Shown here: piece by piece, positions 16,250-24,922 of the stretch
Position numbering within the stretch: the stretch's first letter is position 1
How the letters are laid out: each line of letters starts with the position of its first letter
Origin: Akkermansiaceae bacterium
GTDB lineage: Bacteria; Verrucomicrobiota; Verrucomicrobiia; Verrucomicrobiales; Akkermansiaceae
Direction of reading: 5' to 3'
Assembly (NCBI GenBank): GCA_023301765.1
Contig: JALZUC010000027.1
Location: 1 to 44,262 of the forward strand
DNA length: 44,262 nucleotides
Position numbers and translations under genes: made by a program
Notes under the pieces: model-generated
What the model was told of the DNA's origin: nothing
The model's database searches: none
The model's input: only the letters and a program-made list of their open reading frames with translations

Positions 16250-18613
16250 ATGATGAACCAGATCACATTTGGGAAAAATAGTGCACAGGCTTTGTTTTGT
16301 GTGTGTATGGCAGTAGTGCAAACAATTGCGGCTGAAGATCGGGTATTGTCTGAGAAAGTTTTTGATTTTACCAAGGGTGATAAGCTGCCAGAGAAGGTAT
16401 CTCATGATTGGACATTGGGGCAAACCGGCGCACGTGGGTGGTGTCAGGTGAGCAAGAATGATACTGGCACAGGTAGCACTGTGACATCCAGGCAGATACT
16501 TATTACTAAAGTGGCTAAAGAGAGCCCTGCAGATGGAGTGCTTCAAAGAGGTGATGTTATCTTGGGGGTGGGAAAAAAGCGTTTTGATTCCGACGCGCGT
16601 ATTATTTTTGCTAAGTCTCTGGGGGCTGTGCAGGCATTAGATGGTAAGCTGGTGCTGCAGAGATTTCGTGCGGGTAAAATTAAGCAGGTTACGTTACTTT
16701 TACCACTGCTGCCTGAGTTTTCAAATACGGCACCTTTTGGCTGTGAAAAATCTAGGATTCTACTTGATCAAGGCTGCGCAGCCCTTGCTGAGAGAGGTAT
16801 TGGTAGGCCTAGTATTGCATCAGATATTAATGCTCTGGCATTGTTAGCGAGCGGCGATGAAAGGTATTTAAAACTGGTCAGAGATTATGCTAGGCGGCGG
16901 GCATCTAAGCCGATGTCAGCGGATATAGCTCTACCGTGCTGGCACTTTGCATTTAAAAATATTATGCTGTGTGAGTATTATCTGATGACTAAGGATGAGG
17001 ATGTACTTCAAGAGGTAAAGCACCTTACTGGTCATTTAGTAAACGGCCGAGGGCCACTTAGTACATGGGGGCATAGCTTTGTAGATCCGTCTAACCAGCG
17101 TCTGCGTGGCTATGGTGCTGTGAATGCTGTGGGTGTGCCTGTGGTGCTTTCTATAGTGCTAGCGAGGGAGTGCGGGGTGAGTGTGAATGGTTTAGAGCAG
17201 ACGATTTCTGAGAGTGCTCAGTTTTTCCGCCGGCATGTAGGTCTGGGAGCTATCCCTTATGGTGATGGGCCTCCTACTACGAGGTATGGTCATGATGATA
17301 ATGGGAAAAACTCTGCGGCGGCGCTATTTTTTAACCTATTAGGAGATAAGGTGGCGACACGTTATTATGCACGTACGGCGATGGCTGCTTATGGTAGTGA
17401 TAGGGAGCAGGGGCATACGGGAAATTTCTTTAATATGCTGTGGTCATTACCCGCTGTTGCCTTGGGTGGGGAGGCTTCCACAGGTATGTGGCTGAGGGAG
17501 TTTGGTTGGTACTATGACTTAGCACGTGATCCCAATCACCTTTACGGTTATCAGGGTTACCCTAATGAGAGGACTAATAATGTACATTCAAAGTGGGATA
17601 CTCCTGGGGCGTATTTGTTACACTTTGCCCTGGCTAGAAAAAAACTTCGTATCACGGGGAAACGATCAGCGTGTATTACTGCATTTTCTAATGAGGAAAA
17701 TGAGGAGAATATCAGTGCTGGGAGACTGAGTTACTATGGCGCAGAGGCTACGGTGTTAGCCAGAGCTATGTCTGCGTGGTCACCTGTGGCACGAGTAAGG
17801 GCTGAAAAAGAAATGAGGAGGCGAGGCTTGTTAACTGGGCTAGACTTTGGTGTAGATTCTAAAGATCCATTAGAGCGAGTAGCGGCGGTGCAGGTAATTA
17901 CTGAGTTTAAAAAGGGTGTTGTAATGCTGAACGATGAAGATTTAAGAGTGCGCCTAGCTGCGATGAAGCTCATCACACAATTAGATAAAGCGCGTGCGCT
18001 GGAGGAGGTTTTTACTCACTTAGTGAAGGTGAAAAATGAGAGCCCTGTTTTTACTCAGAATGTGTCTGACTTATATTTCCCTTTGGGTAGCCGGGTGTCT
18101 CAGATAGGTAAGTTGCTAAATACTATTGATGATAGGAAGCTAGTTGCTGCGGGTATTGTAATTCTATTATCTGATGATGACGCACTGGTAGCATCACGTG
18201 CAGCGATGGGTGTGGGAGCTCTGCCTAGGAAGGAGCAAAAGACCTTGCTTCGAATGCTCTATAATAAGGCGATTAATCCGCCAAAGGGTAATGTAATGTT
18301 TGTAAACGGGTTGAGAGTCTCATGTGTAGAGGTGCTTGCTAAATGGAATTTACAAGAAGGTTTGGATGTGGCTGTAGATTTGGTGGCTGAGGACTCATGG
18401 GGAAGAAATGCGCGGATACCACGTGCGGCGGCTGTGGTGAGCAGCTATGGTGGGCACGCTCAGGGATCTTTACAAAAACTCAAAGCTACGCATGCAGTTT
18501 ATGCTGCTAAAAAGGGCTCTCGGTGGGCAGCAGTGGTGCAGAAGTCTATTGATAAAATTGAAAAAGCACCCATACCGAAAACAAAACTTAAGACATTAAA
18601 AAATCTACAGTAG
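16250..18613 (+). CDS. Exported PDZ / alpha-toroid / HEAT-repeat protein (DUF6288-like)
   Basis: A protein of about 787 residues with an N-terminal signal peptide. A PDZ-like segment covers roughly residues 80-160 (VAKESPADGVLQRGDVILGVGKK). A long helical region with repeated aromatic and Gly motifs, such as LPCWHFAFKNIMLCEYY and YGAVNAVGVPVVLS, resembles an alpha/alpha toroid. The C-terminal 250 residues look like HEAT repeats (RVAAVQVITEF, RLAAMKLITQL, VASRAAMGVGAL). This domain order matches DUF6288-type proteins of Verrucomicrobia and Planctomycetes as I recall them; the function is unknown. I prefer ATG 16250 or 16253 over the upstream TTG at 16232. It is convergent with the next gene, 6 bp apart. 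Confidence 0.72.
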   Translation: MMNQITFGKNSAQALFCVCMAVVQTIAAEDRVLSEKVFDFTKGDKLPEKVSHDWTLGQTGARGWCQVSKNDTGTGSTVTSRQILITKVAKESPADGVLQRGDVILGVGKKRFDSDARIIFAKSLGAVQALDGKLVLQRFRAGKIKQVTLLLPLLPEFSNTAPFGCEKSRILLDQGCAALAERGIGRPSIASDINALALLASGDERYLKLVRDYARRRASKPMSADIALPCWHFAFKNIMLCEYYLMTKDEDVLQEVKHLTGHLVNGRGPLSTWGHSFVDPSNQRLRGYGAVNAVGVPVVLSIVLARECGVSVNGLEQTISESAQFFRRHVGLGAIPYGDGPPTTRYGHDDNGKNSAAALFFNLLGDKVATRYYARTAMAAYGSDREQGHTGNFFNMLWSLPAVALGGEASTGMWLREFGWYYDLARDPNHLYGYQGYPNERTNNVHSKWDTPGAYLLHFALARKKLRITGKRSACITAFSNEENEENISAGRLSYYGAEATVLARAMSAWSPVARVRAEKEMRRRGLLTGLDFGVDSKDPLERVAAVQVITEFKKGVVMLNDEDLRVRLAAMKLITQLDKARALEEVFTHLVKVKNESPVFTQNVSDLYFPLGSRVSQIGKLLNTIDDRKLVAAGIVILLSDDDALVASRAAMGVGALPRKEQKTLLRMLYNKAINPPKGNVMFVNGLRVSCVEVLAKWNLQEGLDVAVDLVAEDSWGRNARIPRAAAVVSSYGGHAQGSLQKLKATHAVYAAKKGSRWAAVVQKSIDKIEKAPIPKTKLKTLKNLQ

Positions 18614-18621
18614 ATATTTTT
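18598..18621. terminator. Possible shared bidirectional terminator
   Basis: An A run, then ATCTA-CAG-TAGAT, then ATTTTT, spans the stop codons of the two convergent genes. The stem is only 5 bp plus A-T extension, so it is weak. With just 6 bp between the genes it is the only visible termination signal. Confidence 0.35.
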
Positions 18622-19174
18622 AATCTTTTGGTAGCGGTTTGTTAGGTAGCAGTAGGCTGTAGATGTCTGCTTCTATGACTTGGCGGTCGCCTAGAAAACC
18701 AATAAGAAGTTTTACTCTTTCGCTGGAGGGTAAAACCTTAAGCACTGTTCCCTTAATACCACGCATGGCACCATGGGCTATTTCTACATCATCACCTTTG
18801 TTCACGGTAGGTTCGAGGATGAGTGTGTCGTCGGCTCCTTGAGTTTCTATTTGTTGGATGAGTTCGGCAATAAATGTGGCGGATATTTCCGGAATATAGG
18901 TTCCAAATTTAAGGAGTGTCATGACGCCATGGGTGTGAGTAACGAGGCGTTCACTTTGTCTACGTGAGAAAAATGCAAAGATGTAGCCAGGGAACATAGC
19001 TTCTACCCACCATATTTTACCGCGCCGAGTGGCTTTTTTATATTTGAGGCGAGGACAGAATGCTTGGATGTGATCTAGCTGATTAAGACTTTTAGCGGCA
19101 AGGTGCTCACGCTTTGGGTGTGTTCGTATACAGTACCATGCTGGCAGCTGAGGGTCTTCTGTGTAATCGGGCAT
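18620..19174 (-). CDS. Specialised NusG paralogue (RfaH/UpxY-like antiterminator)
   Basis: A 184-residue protein with the NusG N-terminal (NGN) domain: WYCIRTHPKREHLAAKSL, FCPRLKYKK and EAMFPGYIFAFF are the NGN core motifs. A KOW domain follows (KGDDVEIAHGAMRGIKGTVLKV). It lacks the acidic insert-bearing form of housekeeping NusG and is not next to secE or rplK, so it is probably an operon-specific elongation factor like RfaH, UpxY or LoaP. Those act on long polysaccharide operons. It lies 15 bp after the GbsR-like regulator and is presumably co-transcribed. Its target operon is not in this window; manC 8 kb away is a loose hint only. Confidence 0.85.
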   Translation of the reverse strand: MPDYTEDPQLPAWYCIRTHPKREHLAAKSLNQLDHIQAFCPRLKYKKATRRGKIWWVEAMFPGYIFAFFSRRQSERLVTHTHGVMTLLKFGTYIPEISATFIAELIQQIETQGADDTLILEPTVNKGDDVEIAHGAMRGIKGTVLKVLPSSERVKLLIGFLGDRQVIEADIYSLLLPNKPLPKD

Positions 19175-19189
19175 GAATAAGGAGGTTGA

Positions 19190-19690
19190 TTATTCACCGA
19201 GAAATTTTTGGAGTAGCGGCAGGACCAGGTTTGCTTTGCCGGACCAGCGCTCTAGTCGCTGAATACGCTCATCATAAAACTTACGTAATTCTGGGTTTTC
19301 GATATTTTGTGCCTCTTGGTGGAGGTCGTTGAGTTTGTCTTTACCGCTTTTTAAGTGAGGGCGTATTTGTTCACGTATAAAGCCTCCTACGAGTTTTTTT
19401 AATTCTACATCGGCACGGAAGTAAGTTTTACGGTCGTTATTATGTTCTACTTCCCTGACTGCTCCTAGGGTGCGGAGCATTTTCAGCCCCTGACTTGCCG
19501 AGCCTTTACTAATGCCAAGACGGGCGACTAAATCCAGCATCGTTAGCGGATTTTGTGATATGTAGAGGGTGCCATAAATTTCGCCTACAGACTTTGGTAG
19601 ACCAAGGACTTTTGCTCCATCTTGGAAGTAGGCTAGCAGGCGGTCATCAATCGATAGAGCCTGCTGAAGGTGACAGTGTTGCTCGTTCAT
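19190..19690 (-). CDS. GbsR/MarR-family transcriptional regulator
   Basis: A 166-residue DNA-binding protein from ATG 19690. The winged helix-turn-helix is clear: KSVGEIYGTLYISQNPLTMLDLVARLGISKGSASQGLKMLRTLGAV, with a recognition helix typical of GbsR-type MarR proteins. The C-terminal half is helical, for dimerisation. A longer form from TTG 19726 is open but would start inside an inverted repeat that looks like an operator, so I reject it. It probably represses itself and the downstream NusG paralogue through that repeat. The effector is unknown. Confidence 0.82.
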   Translation of the reverse strand: MNEQHCHLQQALSIDDRLLAYFQDGAKVLGLPKSVGEIYGTLYISQNPLTMLDLVARLGISKGSASQGLKMLRTLGAVREVEHNNDRKTYFRADVELKKLVGGFIREQIRPHLKSGKDKLNDLHQEAQNIENPELRKFYDERIQRLERWSGKANLVLPLLQKFLGE

Positions 19691-19718
19691 ATCCGCTGTT
19701 TTAGCGGAATTAAAATTT

Positions 19719-19740
19719 AAGTTCAATTTTTTTTGAACTT
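19719..19740. promoter_or_regulatory. Inverted-repeat operator candidate upstream of gbsR-like gene
   Basis: A perfect 8-bp inverted repeat, AAGTTCAA-6nt-TTGAACTT, lies 29 bp before the chosen start of the regulator. A second, shorter repeat, TCCGCT-GTTTT-AGCGGA, lies at about 19692-19708. MarR-type dimers bind such symmetric sites near their own promoters, so autoregulation is the simplest reading. Confidence 0.5.
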
Positions 19741-19780
19741 GCGAGGCGTGAAAAACGGCTGAGTATCTAGTTTTTTACAA

Positions 19781-19984
19781 CTATTCGTTGTGTGCGAGAG
19801 ATGGGGCAGCCTTGGTTTCTAAATCATCGTAGCCGCCGGCTTTAGCAATGTGGCTGCTCTGCGGAGAGTCGCTGGCGGCATAATTTCGTTTAGGCGAAAT
19901 ATTGGTTTCTGTAATATAGGAGACTCCTAGCCATGCGGTAATCACGAGTGAACTTGAAACGATAAAGACGTGGATTTTTTTCAT
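19781..19984 (-). CDS. Small signal-anchored protein of unknown function
   Basis: A 67-residue product beginning MKKIHVFIVSSSLVITAWLG, a clear signal peptide or membrane anchor, followed by a short polar tail rich in Ser and Ala. The hydrophobic pattern and correct orientation make it credible. There is no strong ribosome-binding site and I recognise no family. It lies between the gbsR-like gene and the HtrA pseudoprotease, on the same strand as both. Confidence 0.5.
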   Translation of the reverse strand: MKKIHVFIVSSSLVITAWLGVSYITETNISPKRNYAASDSPQSSHIAKAGGYDDLETKAAPSLAHNE

Positions 19985-20073
19985 TGCAGGGGGAAGATTG
20001 ACTTAAAGAAGAAAAAATCACTATTAGAGTAAGTTTGTTTTGTAAAGTCCTAACAGCTGCTGGTACGTTTTCG

Positions 20074-21351
20074 CTATGGTTTTTGGTTTATTTTACGTAG
20101 AGCCTCTTGGATTGTTTGGAGATTGTCTTCGTTGGCTTCGTTATTACGTTCGACGGTTCCAAGGTATTTAAGGATTTCGGACATGAGGAGTTGTTCGATA
20201 TCATTGTTGTTAAGCTTATTATGAGGTCTGGTGTATCTGGGTTGAAGTTGGGCACTCTCGTTGCGTGTACTTGCGAGGTTAGGCGTAAGATCAGTTGAGT
20301 AGGAGTTATTTTTATCAGTTAATAATCCGAGTATAGTGCTGCTGGGGATGATAAATGTTTTGATTCTACTACTTCTGGCGATGGAGAGACCGATGACGTT
20401 TCCGTCAAGGTCTACAACGGGTGCGCCAGCTTGGTTTGGCTTGATGACCATGTCTGATTGAATAACAGCCGGGAAGTTGTCACGGACTTTACTTTGGGTG
20501 GTACCTAGGCGTTGCATTCTCGCCATACGAGCCTGTGGGAAACTTTGGGGTTCCTGAGTGTCAGCACGTGACCCTAGAAATACTTTAGTGTCTCGTTTCT
20601 GTAAACCTCGGCGATAGAGCACACGGACTTCTGATCCAGGAACTAGACGCTGAAGTATATTACGCATTTCTTCAGCTCCTTGGATTTTTTTCTGATCGAT
20701 GGCGATTACGCGGTCGCCTTTTCTAAGGCCAGCTTTGGCCGCAGCTGAGCCCGCTATTACTTCTGTTAGTAGGATTCCGTTGTTAGTGGTTTTAAAGTCC
20801 ATTCTAACTCCTAAGTAGGCTTTGTCGCGTTCGAGTAAGCTTCGAGCCTGAACGCTAACTACTCCTAGAGCATCAACTTCCCCTGAGGGGGCGGCTAGGG
20901 CAATGAAATCTCCTAGCTGAGGGGTGATATGAGTGGCCCACTTAATGGGGGTCAGCTCTGCGTTGCATTTTACTATGGCGAGGTCATGCTCTTTATAGAT
21001 CCCTGATACGCTGCCAGTGTGTTTTTTACCATCTGGTGTGGTGATGATAAGGTGATTATAGGCTGGGGAGATCTCACTCCATTTCGTTAGTATCTTACCT
21101 TCTGCGCTGATTGCTGTGCCGAATGCAAGGCGCTTAAGCCCTTGACTGATGGTAACAGTGCTCTTGGCTGCGGTGACGACGGCAGGCTTTGCCGAGTCAA
21201 AGATGAGATTAGCTTGTTTATCGAGGATCTCTTTATGGGCGTGTTTAGCGCGGTGCTTTATGCCTGTATGATCTTGGGCGGATGTGGGTAATGTGTATGC
21301 CAATAGCCCAGTAGCAATGATACAAGCTGGATTTTTGATTATGGAGGTCAT
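20074..21351 (-). CDS. HtrA-like pseudoprotease with PDZ domain inserted in the protease fold
   Basis: A 425-residue exported protein with a signal peptide ending near TSAQD. The trypsin-like fold is recognisable: FGTAISAEGKILTKWSEI matches the strand carrying the catalytic His, but that position is Ser92. HDLAIVK keeps Asp123. VIQSDMVIKPNQAGAPVVD matches IQTDAAINPGNSGGPLVD, but the nucleophile is Ala308. So two of three catalytic residues are gone. A PDZ domain (about 175-260, YLGVRM ... AAAKAGLRKGDRVIAID) sits between the VVSVQAR strand and the Ser-equivalent loop, whereas HtrA proteins carry it after the protease domain. It is 34 bp downstream of an intact HtrA gene. Probable role: binding or scaffolding, not proteolysis. 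Confidence 0.85.
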   Translation of the reverse strand: MTSIIKNPACIIATGLLAYTLPTSAQDHTGIKHRAKHAHKEILDKQANLIFDSAKPAVVTAAKSTVTISQGLKRLAFGTAISAEGKILTKWSEISPAYNHLIITTPDGKKHTGSVSGIYKEHDLAIVKCNAELTPIKWATHITPQLGDFIALAAPSGEVDALGVVSVQARSLLERDKAYLGVRMDFKTTNNGILLTEVIAGSAAAKAGLRKGDRVIAIDQKKIQGAEEMRNILQRLVPGSEVRVLYRRGLQKRDTKVFLGSRADTQEPQSFPQARMARMQRLGTTQSKVRDNFPAVIQSDMVIKPNQAGAPVVDLDGNVIGLSIARSSRIKTFIIPSSTILGLLTDKNNSYSTDLTPNLASTRNESAQLQPRYTRPHNKLNNNDIEQLLMSEILKYLGTVERNNEANEDNLQTIQEALRKINQKP

Positions 21352-21385
21352 TGTAAATGGGTAAATTATGAATTAAGAGGTTTCA

Positions 21386-22372
21386 TTAGAGGTTGCCGAG
21401 TCGGCCTAGTAAGACTTTACGAGTAACGTGGTCTTCTCCTCGGGCGACGCGGACTATAACTATGTTTCCTGGTTTGTGGTTAGAGAGTTGTATATAGAGA
21501 TTACGCAGGTTCGTGACCTGTTTGCCATTGATGCTTAAGAGTATGTCTCCTGCTCGCAGCCCGGCTTCAGCAGCTGGTCCACGCTCAATGACTGCTCTGA
21601 TAGCTATACCATGAGTAGAGGGTGCAGTGATAATACCTAGAATGGGTGAATCCGGGTCATCTAGGTGATTTCCACCAAGTCTACCCCAAGTTTCGCCGTC
21701 TATCAGGCGATCCCAGTCTAGTCTGAAGCCTTCAATACTGGCGTGATTATTAGCAGAGAGTGACTCCTCTATGGAGGAGTGTATACCGATGACGCGCCCT
21801 TCTAGGTCAAACAGGGGGCCGCCGCTATCTCCGCCGATGAGAGTGCAGTCAGTGACGATAAATTTATTGTTGCCCCGTGTAACTATACGGCCGAAGCGAA
21901 CAGGTGGTGTACGCACGGCATCATATCCACCAGAATGACCTAGGGCTACCACAAGATCACCTACTTGTAGATTTTTAGAATGACCAATTTCTGCGTAGGG
22001 CCATTTTTTTTTGGGGCTGACGATTTGTAGCATAGCTGAGTCACGTGTGTAGTTAGCACCTAGGACTTTACCGAGTGCCTGGCTGCCATTAGGGAAGATG
22101 ACAGTCATTTCATTAGTACCCCTGACGACATGGCCTGCGGTGAGAATGAGGCCGCTCTCGCTGATGATTACGCCACTTCCGGAGGCGTTATTTTCATTTG
22201 AAACTAAGGATACGGTGGCAGGCAAAACTTTTTTAGATACGGCCTGAACTTTAGCTTGTATAGCTTTGAGCTCTCCAAGAGTGGTGATCTTGGTGTCGGC
22301 ATCAACTTCGGTTCCAAATAGAATCAGGAAGAATCCTGTAAGCAGGGTGAGAGGCTTCAATTTTGTGATCAT
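21386..22372 (-). CDS. HtrA/DegP-type periplasmic serine protease with PDZ domain
   Basis: A 328-residue exported protease with a signal peptide (residues 1-25). The catalytic triad is intact: LILTAGHVV (His81), NYTRDSAML (Asp111) and LIGGDSGGPLFD (Ser183). One C-terminal PDZ domain covers about 240-325 (AVIERGPAAEAGLRAGDILLSINGKQV). It is shorter than DegP (one PDZ rather than two), closer to DegS-like size, but the N-terminus looks cleavable. It is first in a two-gene set with the pseudoprotease and divergent from two PBP genes. Likely role: periplasmic protein quality control or regulated cleavage. Confidence 0.92.
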   Translation of the reverse strand: MITKLKPLTLLTGFFLILFGTEVDADTKITTLGELKAIQAKVQAVSKKVLPATVSLVSNENNASGSGVIISESGLILTAGHVVRGTNEMTVIFPNGSQALGKVLGANYTRDSAMLQIVSPKKKWPYAEIGHSKNLQVGDLVVALGHSGGYDAVRTPPVRFGRIVTRGNNKFIVTDCTLIGGDSGGPLFDLEGRVIGIHSSIEESLSANNHASIEGFRLDWDRLIDGETWGRLGGNHLDDPDSPILGIITAPSTHGIAIRAVIERGPAAEAGLRAGDILLSINGKQVTNLRNLYIQLSNHKPGNIVIVRVARGEDHVTRKVLLGRLGNL

Positions 22373-22533
22373 GTGAGTAGAGATATTACTATTTACTATA
22401 GCGTTACACAGCTTTTAAGTTGTGCCATAAATTTTTATGCTAGTGTTGGAAGAGTTATGTATTCTAAGATAGTAAGGTGCGCGGAAGGTGGGTATATATC
22501 CCATGCACATTGCTGACATATATAACCAAACTC

Positions 22534-24894
22534 ATGCCCCGACGTAAAACTAATTCACTTTCAGCGAGGGGGGCAAAGCGCCCTCCGCGTAAGAAGGCGC
22601 GCCGGAAGACTTCCATCAAGAAAGTGGGGAGGAGTGGTCAGTCATCAGCTGCGAAGAAAAAGAAAAAACGGCCAGCGAAGAGGGGTGTTATATTTACACT
22701 ATTGTTCTGGCCATTTATGCTTATCGGCAGACTTACATTGGAGTGGCATGCTTTGATTAAATGGCCGGCACGGGTGTTTGGAGGGCTGGCAGTTATAGGG
22801 GCCTGCTTAATGACTCTGATGGCGGCAGTATATTACGCACGCGCTAGCCAGTATGATCTGGATCAGGTTGATCAGATGCCTGCGCGGACACTGGTCTATG
22901 CTCGTGATGGGAAGGTGGAACTTGGGCGCCTCCATGGTGATAACCGTTACATTGTGGGGTTCGGTGAAGTTTCACCTTATTTTCGAGATGCTTTGGTGGC
23001 ACGTGAGGATGCGCGTTTTTATGACCATGGAGCTATAGATATACGTTCGCTCCTACGTGCAATACAGAGAAATTTTAGTAAGGGGAAAAAAGAGGGTGCT
23101 TCTACGCTTACTATGCAGCTGGCTAGAAATACTTTTCCATTGGGTGGGAAAACTATTGATCGGAAGTTATTAGAGATTGCTGTGGCCGTTCGTATGGAGG
23201 AGCGCTTCACCAAGGATGAAATTCTGGAGCATTATATGAACCGAATTTTTTGGGGGCACTCGATCCGTGGTATTGAGGCTGCATCACGCACTTATTTTGA
23301 AAAACCAGCGTTTAGACTACGCCTCTCTGAGGCTGCTATGCTGGCGGGCATAATCCGTGGGCCCAATGCTTTTTCCCCTTTTAAAAATATTGAGGCGGCG
23401 AAAAAGGAGCGTGATGTGACCCTTAGCCGGATGGTTTTATATGGATTTATCACTCAGGCAGATGCTGATGCTGCAAAAAATGAAAAACCTAAAATCCGGC
23501 CGAAGAGCAGAAGGGTGGTGCAGGATACATATGTGATGGATTGCGTTCGCCGTGAGTTAGACCGCATTCTTGAGGAGCGTAACATAGAGGAAGGTGGCCT
23601 GACGGTTATTACGACCATAGACCATGCTATTCAAAAAGCCGCCGAGCTTTCTATGGATAGAAATTTAATTAAGGTAGAAAAAACACCAGGTTACCGTCAT
23701 CAGACGCGGGCCCAATGGCGCGCCTTACCACAGGGAAGTAAGGGGGAGCCTGCTTATGTGCAGGGGGCGTGTGTGGTCGTTGAGAATAGAAGCGGGGCTG
23801 TGATTGCCGTGGTGGGGGGGCGTGATGCAGAGGAGTCTAAATATAACCGTGCTATTCAAGCGAAGCGTCAGATAGGCTCAGTGTTTAAACCCTTTGTCTA
23901 TCTCGCTGCATTTAATCGAGGTATGTTACCTGAGACGTGGGTGCGTGATAGTGCTATCCGAAGTGGTGAGATTGATGGTGTTTCTGGGGCTTGGAATTTA
24001 TCGAATTCGGATGGTAAGTTTGGTGATTTTATAACTGCTGAAAACGCCCTTGTTAGATCACGGAATACGTCATCTGTGAGGGTGGGAAACTATGCAGGAC
24101 TCAATAATGTGAATGATACGGCCATTGGTGTAGGTTTTATTGGTGGTATCCCCCTTACGCCGTCATCATACTTGGGATCATGGGAGGCTACCCCATGGCA
24201 GGTGGCAAGTGCCTATACGGTATTTCCTAATAATGGAGACTGGTATAGACCTTATATGATTCAGGAAATTCGGAACGCGGATGGTGAACGCCTCTATCCT
24301 GGTAAGGGTGACTCTGGAAAACTCGTGGTTAGCGCGGCTGAGCCGGGTGCTACATGGTCAGTCTCTAACGTGCTTCAAAAAGTGGTCGACCGTGGCACTG
24401 GACGTAAGGTGCGGGCACTAGGATACACCGCACCCTGTGGAGGTAAGACTGGGACTACAGATGACTATAAAGACGCGTGGTTTGCAGGTTACACAGGCAC
24501 TCTTACCTGTGCTGTGTGGGTGGGGATGGATCAGCCAAAGACGATTGTGAACCGTGGCTATGGCTCTACTCTGGCAGCGCCTATCTGGACGGATGTTATG
24601 AAAGTGGCTACTCGGTTAGGGTATGCTACTCCCAAGTTTCAGCCATTACGTCTGCAGACCGCGAGGCTTTGCCGTTGGTCAGGGAAGCGTGCTACCAGTG
24701 GCTGTGAGGCAAATGGGTCTGCTTATAATGCGAGAGTCCCAGCGGACATTATGCCTGCGAGTAATGACTACTGTCCTATACATCCACTGCGTGCTGTGGT
24801 GCCAAAAGCGGGCGCAGGCCGGCAACGTACACCACCACGTGCTCTGCCCGTGGAGGAAGATAGACGCCCGCCGCGTGCTATAGAGGTGAACTAA
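22534..24894 (+). CDS. Bifunctional class A penicillin-binding protein
   Basis: A 786-residue peptidoglycan synthase. A very basic cytoplasmic tail (residues 1-55) is followed by a membrane helix at about 79-102. The GT51 glycosyltransferase domain has the catalytic Glu158 in VAREDARFYDH, plus GASTLTMQLARN, RKLLEIAVAVRME and KDEILEHYMNRIFWG. The transpeptidase domain is complete: GSVFKPF (Ser449, Lys452), SRN (509-511) and CGGKTGTTDDYKDAWFAG (KTG 638-640). I prefer ATG 22534 over an upstream GTG at 22477. A Pro/Arg-rich tail ends the protein. It is 28 bp upstream of a second PBP-like gene. Confidence 0.95.
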   Translation: MPRRKTNSLSARGAKRPPRKKARRKTSIKKVGRSGQSSAAKKKKKRPAKRGVIFTLLFWPFMLIGRLTLEWHALIKWPARVFGGLAVIGACLMTLMAAVYYARASQYDLDQVDQMPARTLVYARDGKVELGRLHGDNRYIVGFGEVSPYFRDALVAREDARFYDHGAIDIRSLLRAIQRNFSKGKKEGASTLTMQLARNTFPLGGKTIDRKLLEIAVAVRMEERFTKDEILEHYMNRIFWGHSIRGIEAASRTYFEKPAFRLRLSEAAMLAGIIRGPNAFSPFKNIEAAKKERDVTLSRMVLYGFITQADADAAKNEKPKIRPKSRRVVQDTYVMDCVRRELDRILEERNIEEGGLTVITTIDHAIQKAAELSMDRNLIKVEKTPGYRHQTRAQWRALPQGSKGEPAYVQGACVVVENRSGAVIAVVGGRDAEESKYNRAIQAKRQIGSVFKPFVYLAAFNRGMLPETWVRDSAIRSGEIDGVSGAWNLSNSDGKFGDFITAENALVRSRNTSSVRVGNYAGLNNVNDTAIGVGFIGGIPLTPSSYLGSWEATPWQVASAYTVFPNNGDWYRPYMIQEIRNADGERLYPGKGDSGKLVVSAAEPGATWSVSNVLQKVVDRGTGRKVRALGYTAPCGGKTGTTDDYKDAWFAGYTGTLTCAVWVGMDQPKTIVNRGYGSTLAAPIWTDVMKVATRLGYATPKFQPLRLQTARLCRWSGKRATSGCEANGSAYNARVPADIMPASNDYCPIHPLRAVVPKAGAGRQRTPPRALPVEEDRRPPRAIEVN

Positions 24895-24922
24895 CATAGA
24901 GCTAAATCCCTTACAGAGACAA

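Noticed and set aside
19691-19726. Upstream TTG start for the GbsR-like regulator
   Set aside because: The added residues are encoded inside an inverted repeat that is better read as an operator, and an ATG at 19690 keeps the full domain.
22477-22533. GTG start 19 codons upstream of the first PBP
   Set aside because: The extra residues are hydrophobic and unlike the basic cytoplasmic tail of class A PBPs; ATG 22534 begins that tail.
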